From Aliarcobacter lanthieri (GTDB lineage Bacteria > Campylobacterota > Campylobacteria > Campylobacterales > Arcobacteraceae), in assembly GCF_013201625.1 (NCBI RefSeq), contig NZ_CP053839.1, positions 1-64,000 of the forward strand: a stretch of 64,000 nucleotides of DNA. The letters are read 5' to 3'. Below are positions 58,488-64,000 of the stretch, in pieces. The translations under genes and the position numbers were made by a program. The notes beneath the pieces were generated by a model. The model was given only the letters and a program-made list of their open reading frames with translations, ran no database searches and was not told the DNA's origin. The stretch's first letter is position 1. Each line of letters starts with the position of its first letter.

Positions 58488-60074
58488 ATGGATATTAAAA
58501 CGATAAATACGCTTGAAAAAGCCACCGAGAAGACATTACCTAGTTTTGCAAAATTTAGTCTTTCCTTACTGTTTATTTTAGCAGTATTCTTATGGACATA
58601 TACTTCTCACGGTGCTATTCCGGATAACTCTTTCTTAATTATTGGAGCTATATTTGGGGCTTATATGGCTTTAAATATTGGTGCAAATGATGTTTCAAAT
58701 AATGTTGGACCTGCTGTTGGTGCTAAAGCTTTAACTCTTACGGGAGCAATTATTATTGCAGCAATTTTTGAAAGTGCTGGGGCAATTATTGCTGGAGGTG
58801 ATGTTGTTAATACAATTAAAAGTGGAATTATTGACCCAGCTGCAATTACAGATGTTAATGCATTTATTTGGGCAATGACAGCTGGATTATTAGCTGGTGC
58901 AGTTTGGTTAAACTTTGCTACATCAATTGGAGCACCTGTCTCAACTACTCACGCAATTGTTGGTGGAGTTACTGGTGCTGGTATTGCTGCTGCTGGATTT
59001 GCAATATTAAACTGGAGTAGTTTAGGGGCTATTGTAAGTTCTTGGATTATATCACCCCTTTTAGGTGGTATTATTGCAGCAGCTTTTTTATATTTTATTA
59101 AAAAGAAAATTGTTTATAAAGAAGATATGCTTGGGCAAGCTAAAAAATTTGTTCCATATTTAATAGCTATTATGACTTGGTCATTTTCTACATATTTAAT
59201 GTTAAAAGGCTTAAAACAACTAATAAATATTAATTTTTTTGTTGCTTCAATTGTAAGTTTAGGATTTGCATTTTTTGCTTATTATTTATCTAAAAAACAT
59301 ATTGAGAATACTTTACCAACTCTTTTAAATGATAGAGCAAGTGTAAATAAACTATTTACACCAGCTTTAATCTTTGCAGCAGCACTTTTATCTTTTGCTC
59401 ATGGTGCAAATGATGTATCAAATGCTATTGGACCATTAGCTGCTATTAATGATGCTATTGTAAATGCTGGACAAGTTGGTGGTACAGCACATATTCCTTT
59501 TTGGATTATGCTTGTTGGTGCTATTGGGATTGTAATTGGATTAATTTTATATGGACCAAGACTTATCAAAACTGTTGGAAATGAAATAACTGAACTTGAT
59601 CAAATGAGAGGTTTTTCTATTGCAATGGCTACTGCTATTACAGTTATTGTTGCTAGTCAATTAGGACTTCCTGTATCTTCAACTCATATTACAATAGGTG
59701 GGGTATTTGGTGTTGGATTTTTAAGAGAAGCTCTTGATATGACAGAGAAAAATTATGTTCAAGATATTAGAGAAAAATTTAAAAAACATAAAAAAGAACT
59801 TGATAAATTAAAATCAGAGTTAGCTAAGCTTGAAATTATTAAAGATAAGTCAAAAGCAACTTATATTAAAATTGTAGAGAATTTCAAAAAAATTGATGAG
59901 ATTGAAGAGATTGTTAAACAAGAAAAAAAAGATTTTAAAGAAGCTAAAGGTACTAAATATGTAAAAAGAGATGCAGTTAAGAAAATAGTTGCAGCATGGG
60001 TTATAACTGTACCAGCTTCAGCTCTTTTAGCAGCAGGGATTTTTTATATGATTAAAGGAATTGTTGCAGTATAA
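58488..60074 (+). CDS. PiT-family inorganic phosphate transporter
   Basis: A 528-aa cation-coupled phosphate symporter. The two inverted-repeat signatures are GANDVSNNVGPAVGAKALTL (N-terminal) and AHGANDVSNAIGPLAAINDA (C-terminal). Each half also has a P-V-S-T-T-H or SSTHI motif (GAPVSTTHAIVGG and GLPVSSTHITIGG). Between the last two helices there is a lysine- and glutamate-rich segment of about 75 residues (about 420-495) predicted to be coiled coil. It is a single-gene transcript ending in a stem-loop. Confidence 0.95.
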   Translation: MDIKTINTLEKATEKTLPSFAKFSLSLLFILAVFLWTYTSHGAIPDNSFLIIGAIFGAYMALNIGANDVSNNVGPAVGAKALTLTGAIIIAAIFESAGAIIAGGDVVNTIKSGIIDPAAITDVNAFIWAMTAGLLAGAVWLNFATSIGAPVSTTHAIVGGVTGAGIAAAGFAILNWSSLGAIVSSWIISPLLGGIIAAAFLYFIKKKIVYKEDMLGQAKKFVPYLIAIMTWSFSTYLMLKGLKQLININFFVASIVSLGFAFFAYYLSKKHIENTLPTLLNDRASVNKLFTPALIFAAALLSFAHGANDVSNAIGPLAAINDAIVNAGQVGGTAHIPFWIMLVGAIGIVIGLILYGPRLIKTVGNEITELDQMRGFSIAMATAITVIVASQLGLPVSSTHITIGGVFGVGFLREALDMTEKNYVQDIREKFKKHKKELDKLKSELAKLEIIKDKSKATYIKIVENFKKIDEIEEIVKQEKKDFKEAKGTKYVKRDAVKKIVAAWVITVPASALLAAGIFYMIKGIVAV

Positions 60075-60091
60075 GCTTTATGCTTATACTG
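60067..60091. terminator. Stem-loop overlapping the PiT stop codon
   Basis: CAGTATAAGC (60067-60076) and GCTTATACTG (60082-60091) form a perfect 10-bp stem with a 5-nt loop, overlapping the TAA at 60072-60074. A T tract is lacking on the plus strand. It is probably a processing or weak termination element before the AEC gene. Confidence 0.55.
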
Positions 60092-60113
60092 TCTTGAATA
60101 TTAAGGATATTAA

Positions 60114-61028
60114 ATAGAAGCTATACTTTCTGTTCTTCCAATATACTTTTTTATCTTTTTGGGTTTTCTTGCGAAAAAAAGATTTAAAACTCAAATAGAT
60201 GAAAAAACTTTGGTTCTACTTTCACTTTATTTCTTTCAACCTATTTTAATTGTTTGGGGATTAACAAAAGCTCCTATTGATTATGAGTTTATAATGTCTC
60301 CTATTTTCTTTTTAGTTTGTATGTTTTTTACTTTGTTTATTATGCTTTTATATTCTAAATATGTATTTAGTGAAAAAACAGATAAGAATATTTTTTTAGC
60401 TACAGGATTGATAGGGAATACAGGAAATTTAGGAATTCCCTTAGGTATAGCTTTGTTTGGAGTAGAAAGTGTTCCATATACAAGTATTATAAATATAGCG
60501 AATATATTTTTTATGTATACAGTTTCTATATATTTTTTTGCAAGAGATAAATTTTCAGTTTTTGATTCACTAAAGTCTATATTTAGAATACCAGTTATTT
60601 GGTTTGCTATTTTTGCTTTACTTATAAATTATTATCAAGTACCAATAAGTGATAATATACATTTAGCACTTGAGATGGGTGCATATACTTCTTTGACAAC
60701 ACAACTTTTTATATTTGGAACATATCTTTATAGTGTAAAAGTAAGTTCAATGCCTTGGAAACTCTCTTTTCAAATTAGTTTTGCAAAACATATATTATTA
60801 CCACTTATAGGTATAATCATAATACTAAATTTTACAAATTTAAATGCTTTTGTTACTTCTATTTTGATTATGGAACTTATGGTTCCACTTGCGGTTAATA
60901 ATGTAAATTTTTCAGTTTTATTTAATATGAAACCATCTGATGTTGCATCTACAATTTTAGTGTCTTCTATAATCTTTGTTGGTCTTTTATATTTTTATAT
61001 TGAATTAATTGAATATTATATAAAGTAA
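60114..61028 (+). CDS. AEC-family (auxin efflux carrier-type) transporter with apparent AUA start
   Basis: A membrane transporter of about 304 aa with around ten helices. It has the AEC/malonate-type core (GNTGNLGIPLGIALFGVESV) and the C-terminal ELMVPLAVNNVNFSVLFNM. The first ATG, GTG or TTG in frame is TTG at 60159, but that lacks a ribosome site and cuts into helix 1. Upstream, in frame with no stop, codons for EAILSVLPIYFFIFLG continue the helix to an ATA at 60114. An AAGGA ribosome site at 60103-60107 is 6 nt before that ATA. The start is therefore most likely AUA, or an ATG altered by mutation or sequencing error. The substrate is unknown. Confidence 0.8.
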   Translation: MEAILSVLPIYFFIFLGFLAKKRFKTQIDEKTLVLLSLYFFQPILIVWGLTKAPIDYEFIMSPIFFLVCMFFTLFIMLLYSKYVFSEKTDKNIFLATGLIGNTGNLGIPLGIALFGVESVPYTSIINIANIFFMYTVSIYFFARDKFSVFDSLKSIFRIPVIWFAIFALLINYYQVPISDNIHLALEMGAYTSLTTQLFIFGTYLYSVKVSSMPWKLSFQISFAKHILLPLIGIIIILNFTNLNAFVTSILIMELMVPLAVNNVNFSVLFNMKPSDVASTILVSSIIFVGLLYFYIELIEYYIK

Positions 61029-61034
61029 AATATT

Positions 61035-62627
61035 ATGAAAAAACAAGAATTTGATGATTTAGATATATATTTTGAAGGTGAAATATATAATAAACAAGAT
61101 TTATTTTTTGCTGACGAGTTTAGCCTATTAAAAGACTATTATACAAAATTTGCTTTTGATTTTCTAGATAAACTTGATGGTATCTTTTCTTTTTGTATTT
61201 ATGATAAAAAGAAAGATTTATATTTTTGTTCAAGAGATAGATTTGGTAATATTCCATTTTTTTACTATATTAAAAATGGAACTTTTCTATTTTCAACTTC
61301 TATAAAAAATATATTAAATAATTTGAATTATCTACCAAATATGAATAAAGTAGCTTTGAGTAAATATATTCAATATTTTGCTACATTTGGCGAAGATACC
61401 TTTTATCAAGATATTTTTAGGCTTGAAGAAGCTACATATTTGATTTTTGAAAATAAAAAAGGTTTAATAAAAAAGAAATATTATAGAATAAAGACATACA
61501 AAGCCATAAAGGACGAAAAAACAGCTTTAAATGATTTAGAAGAGATTTTATTTAACTCAATAGAAAAAAGGCTTGTATCATCTCCTAGCACACTTTTAAG
61601 TGGTGGAATAGATAGTTCATTTATAAGTGCAATATATACGAAGCTTAGTGGTAAAAGAATAAACACTTTTAGCATAGGCTATAGTGAATATAAAAATTAC
61701 TGTGAATTAGATTTTGCAAAAATTACAGCAAATCATATAAAATCAAATCACAATGAAGTTATCATAAATCAAAAAGATTATGTAGACAATTTTTTTAAAA
61801 CACTTGATATCTTTGATGAACCTCATAGCGATAGTGCAAGTGTGCCTTTAAATATGCTTTTAAATCAAGTAAATAAAGAAAATATAAAGTGTTTATTGTC
61901 AGGTGAAGGAAGCGATGAAATATTTTTAGGTTATGATAATTATACAAAATTCTTAAAATATTATAATTTTGGGAAATCTTTGTCTAAAGATCAAAATGAT
62001 TTTTTAGATGAGATAATCTCTGCTTTACAAAACAATACAAAAGAGAGTGAATACTTGCGAAGAGTTGTAAAAAAGCAAAATATTTATAACTCTTTTGGAG
62101 AAATTTATACAGATATACAAAAAAGAAGATTATTTAAAAAAGTCCCTACATTTAAAACAGAAAGTTCAAAGCAAGATCCAGTTGATAATATGAGTTATCT
62201 TGATTTAAAAATTTGGGTTGCAAATGCTGTTTTGACAAAAGTTCACACTTTATCAAATGAAAATTCTTTACAAATTAATACTCCATTTTTAGATAAAAAT
62301 TTGATCGATTATGTTTTTAGTATAGAGTCAAACATAAAAGTTGGAGATACAAATAAATATCTTCTTAAAAAAATAGCTTCAAAATATCTTCCAAAAGAGA
62401 TTATAAATCGTACAAAAAAAGGATTTAACTCTCCTTATAATGAATGGCTTCAAAAAGAGTTTAAAACTGGTATATTAGATACTATTATTGAAGTAAATAA
62501 ATCTACAAATTTCTTTAATGATGAGTACATAAAGCATATATATAGTTTAGCTAGTTCAAATAAGTTCAAACAGCATTTATACTCTTTATTTATTTTTTCT
62601 TTATGGTATAAAAAAACTTATTTATAG
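61035..62627 (+). CDS. Asparagine-synthase-like protein lacking the catalytic cysteine region
   Basis: A 530-aa protein resembling AsnB/asparagine synthase. The ATP-pyrophosphatase loop is LLSGGIDSSFISAI (SGGIDSS at 189-195), and SGEGSDEIFLGYDNY and KKGFNSPYNEWLQKEF are family marks. The N-terminal glutaminase half is incomplete. The protein starts near the segment equivalent to NGEIYN (here FEGEIYNKQDL) and so has no N-terminal Cys-Gly-Ile. Residues 40-75 (LDGIFSFCIYDKKKDLYF, then RDRFGNIPFFY) match the rest of the domain. It may use ammonia or another amine donor. It is 6 nt after the AEC gene. Confidence 0.85.
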   Translation: MKKQEFDDLDIYFEGEIYNKQDLFFADEFSLLKDYYTKFAFDFLDKLDGIFSFCIYDKKKDLYFCSRDRFGNIPFFYYIKNGTFLFSTSIKNILNNLNYLPNMNKVALSKYIQYFATFGEDTFYQDIFRLEEATYLIFENKKGLIKKKYYRIKTYKAIKDEKTALNDLEEILFNSIEKRLVSSPSTLLSGGIDSSFISAIYTKLSGKRINTFSIGYSEYKNYCELDFAKITANHIKSNHNEVIINQKDYVDNFFKTLDIFDEPHSDSASVPLNMLLNQVNKENIKCLLSGEGSDEIFLGYDNYTKFLKYYNFGKSLSKDQNDFLDEIISALQNNTKESEYLRRVVKKQNIYNSFGEIYTDIQKRRLFKKVPTFKTESSKQDPVDNMSYLDLKIWVANAVLTKVHTLSNENSLQINTPFLDKNLIDYVFSIESNIKVGDTNKYLLKKIASKYLPKEIINRTKKGFNSPYNEWLQKEFKTGILDTIIEVNKSTNFFNDEYIKHIYSLASSNKFKQHLYSLFIFSLWYKKTYL

Positions 62628-62645
62628 TTATTATGAAAAGTTAGA

Positions 62646-62661
62646 TGTTTCCCGTGAAACA
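62646..62661. other. parS-like centromere site for ParB
   Basis: TGTTTCCCGTGAAACA matches the classical parS consensus TGTTTCACGTGAAACA at 15 of 16 positions; the palindrome extends one base on each side (A..T). It sits between two convergent genes, about 62.6 kb from dnaA, in the origin-proximal zone where parS sites cluster. No parA/parB gene is in the window. Confidence 0.8.
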
Positions 62662-62665
62662 TTTC

Positions 62666-63073
62666 CTATTTTTCCCAAAATTCTTTTAATGCTTTACTAT
62701 TTTCATTTGTTTCTGTAGTAGAATTTGAGTTAAGATTTGCAGATAATTTTTCTATTTCATTTAAAGCTATTTTGTATTCATCTTCTGAAATCTTATCAAA
62801 CTTTTTTTCTTCTTTTAAGTGAGATTTTGTTTCAATATTTGTAGTTTCTTGTGTATGATTTGTAGATAAAGATTTATTCTTTAAAATTAAATAATCTTCT
62901 ATTAATTTTTCATACTCACTGAAATCAAGAAGAATAATAGATGGTTTACCATCTTTTAAAATTACTGCTTTTTCAATCTCTTTGCTATTTAATTTGTCAA
63001 ATATAGGTTTATTTCTTCTTACCAAATCAGTTGCTGAAAACATCTCTTTTGAACTATATTGAAGTAATGACAT
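62666..63073 (-). CDS. Phd/YefM-like antitoxin-family protein, orphan
   Basis: A 135-aa protein. Its first 70 residues fit the Phd/YefM fold (YSSKEMFSATDLVRRNKPIF, then EKAVILKDGKPSIILLDFSE, then YEKLIEDYLIL); the rest is a charged, low-complexity tail. Such proteins usually neutralise a toxin encoded next door, but the neighbours are the asparagine-synthase-like gene and a PIN-PhoH gene. A housekeeping DNA-binding role is equally possible. The parS-like site lies 5 nt past its stop. Confidence 0.7.
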   Translation of the reverse strand: MSLLQYSSKEMFSATDLVRRNKPIFDKLNSKEIEKAVILKDGKPSIILLDFSEYEKLIEDYLILKNKSLSTNHTQETTNIETKSHLKEEKKFDKISEDEYKIALNEIEKLSANLNSNSTTETNENSKALKEFWEK

Positions 63074-63119
63074 TGTAATCCTTTACAAATTTATTTATGT
63101 ATTATATCACAAATTTAAA

Positions 63120-64000
63120 TTATTTTGTAAATAGATTCTCTGCCCATTCTGTTATTGGTCCTCTTAATACTTTTTCTAGTTTTATAGCAAATATATTAAC
63201 AATATTATTTTCATTTTTTGTTGATTTTAAAAGCGTTGTTAATGCATTTGTATATTTGTTTACATAAAAGTTGTCTATTTGTTTATTTGAACCAAGAATT
63301 ACAACTTTACAACTTGCATCTACTCTTGATAAAACCATTTGCATTGTTTTATTAGACATATTTTGTGCTTCATCTATTATAATAAAAGAATTTGATAGTG
63401 TTCTACCTCTCATTTCTCCTACCCACATAGTTTCTATTGCATAGTTTGAAATCATTTGTTCCACTCTTGATTGAACTTCACTATCCTCTAGAGGCGAATA
63501 AGATAATTCAGCTCTTTTATTTCTTCTTTTTTTATGTTCGCTTCTAATGATATACTCTAAGCTATCCATTAAAGGGTGATTATATATTCTAAATTTTTCT
63601 TCAAGTCCTGGTAAATATCCAACATCTTCTCCTTTATCTAAAGACTCTATAGAGTTTCTAATATATATAATTTTCTGAAAATATTTCTGTTTAACAAGTT
63701 TTAATGCTCCACTAAGTGCTAAAAGTGTTTTTCCACTACCAGCTTTTGCTTCTATTATTAGAATATTATAGAAATGGTTTATTATTGCATTTGAAAAAAA
63801 TAGTTGCTCTTTATTTAAAGGAGTAATTACTTGATTTCTTACTTCTTCTTCATTTAATATTTTTATTTTGCCATTTTGTATATATGCTAAAATTACTTGA
63901 TCTGAATTCTTTACTTTCATACAGTAAGAAAAATTCTCTACTTTATATTCTTTATCATATTCTTCAATATCTTTATTATCTAAATATTCTAAATCTTCAA
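63120..64000 (-). CDS. PIN-PhoH family ATPase (partial, N terminus beyond window)
   Basis: The visible C-terminal part has the PhoH/YlaK core: Walker A EAKAGSGKTLLALSGALKL, then GDVGYLPG-like GEDVGYLPGLEEKF, Walker B FIIIDEAQNMS and GSNKQIDNFYV. An ATG at 63920 would make a 266-aa protein. The frame is open back to position 64000 (26 more codons, rich in Glu/Asp/Tyr), which suits the linker after a PIN ribonuclease domain. Full-length PIN-PhoH proteins of about 440-470 aa have this layout. The role is probably RNA degradation with ATP-driven unwinding. Confidence 0.85.
   Translation of the reverse strand, partial: EDLEYLDNKDIEEYDKEYKVENFSYCMKVKNSDQVILAYIQNGKIKILNEEEVRNQVITPLNKEQLFFSNAIINHFYNILIIEAKAGSGKTLLALSGALKLVKQKYFQKIIYIRNSIESLDKGEDVGYLPGLEEKFRIYNHPLMDSLEYIIRSEHKKRRNKRAELSYSPLEDSEVQSRVEQMISNYAIETMWVGEMRGRTLSNSFIIIDEAQNMSNKTMQMVLSRVDASCKVVILGSNKQIDNFYVNKYTNALTTLLKSTKNENNIVNIFAIKLEKVLRGPITEWAENLFTK

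Noticed and set aside
62666-64000. Toxin-antitoxin module of the Phd-like gene and the PhoH gene
   Set aside because: PIN-PhoH proteins are widely conserved housekeeping ATPases; the evidence is only adjacency, so no module is annotated.

Overview
The window is a compact, very AT-rich bacterial chromosome segment that begins exactly at dnaA. The order dnaA-dnaN-gyrB, the SRP RNA type and protein affinities (QueF, PIN-PhoH, LutABC/LldP, HxlR/YhdH, T1SS adhesin) point to Campylobacterota, most likely Arcobacteraceae (Aliarcobacter/Arcobacter-like). The genus is inferred from protein resemblance; no rRNA gene is present to confirm it.

Layout. 1-4.9 kb: replication genes dnaA, dnaN and gyrB, with an origin-like dyad of DnaA-box motifs between dnaA and dnaN. 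4.9-7.5 kb: an FAD/NAD(P) oxidoreductase, queF, a helix-turn-helix/coiled-coil protein, the small SRP RNA on the minus strand, and a YqaA-type membrane protein. 7.5-18.1 kb: a long minus-strand molybdenum/tungsten island. It reads modE-modA-TOBE-modB-modC, then after 47 nt a TonB receptor, a luciferase-like monooxygenase, a FecBCD-type ABC importer, a methyltransferase and a periplasmic molybdopterin-oxidoreductase-like protein. ModE-like motifs (TATATAACG family) lie both upstream of modE and upstream of the TonB receptor, so the two uptake routes look co-regulated. 18.2-21.7 kb: an MgtC/DUF4010 membrane protein behind a perfect FNR-type box, then a divergent LysR/MFS pair. 21.8-31.6 kb: one 3267-aa LapA/BapA-type adhesin with a retention module, a TAAG LapG-type site and five tandem 498-bp repeats. 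Its secretion and protease partners are not in the window.

31.7-43.7 kb: mostly housekeeping, with an RluA-family synthase, purB, class Ia nrdA/nrdB, an OmpA-domain protein, an HHH membrane protein, a YhdH/HxlR divergent pair, gpsA, gatB and a SurA-like chaperone. 43.8-54.1 kb: a lactate-utilisation block on the minus strand (lutA-lutB-lutC, a sensor kinase, its response regulator, lldP, and a fused FAD/Fe-S D-lactate dehydrogenase). 54.1-64 kb: dCMP deaminase, accB-accC, a DEAD-box helicase with a long leader, a PiT phosphate transporter, an AEC transporter that seems to start at AUA, an asparagine-synthase-like protein without the catalytic cysteine region, a parS-like site, a Phd/YefM-like protein, and a PIN-PhoH gene cut by the window end.

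No tRNA, rRNA, CRISPR array, insertion sequence or prophage was recognised. No gene-free stretch exceeds about 300 bases. The strongest candidates for new biology are the ModE-linked TonB/monooxygenase/ABC/methyltransferase cluster and the repeat-expanded adhesin.
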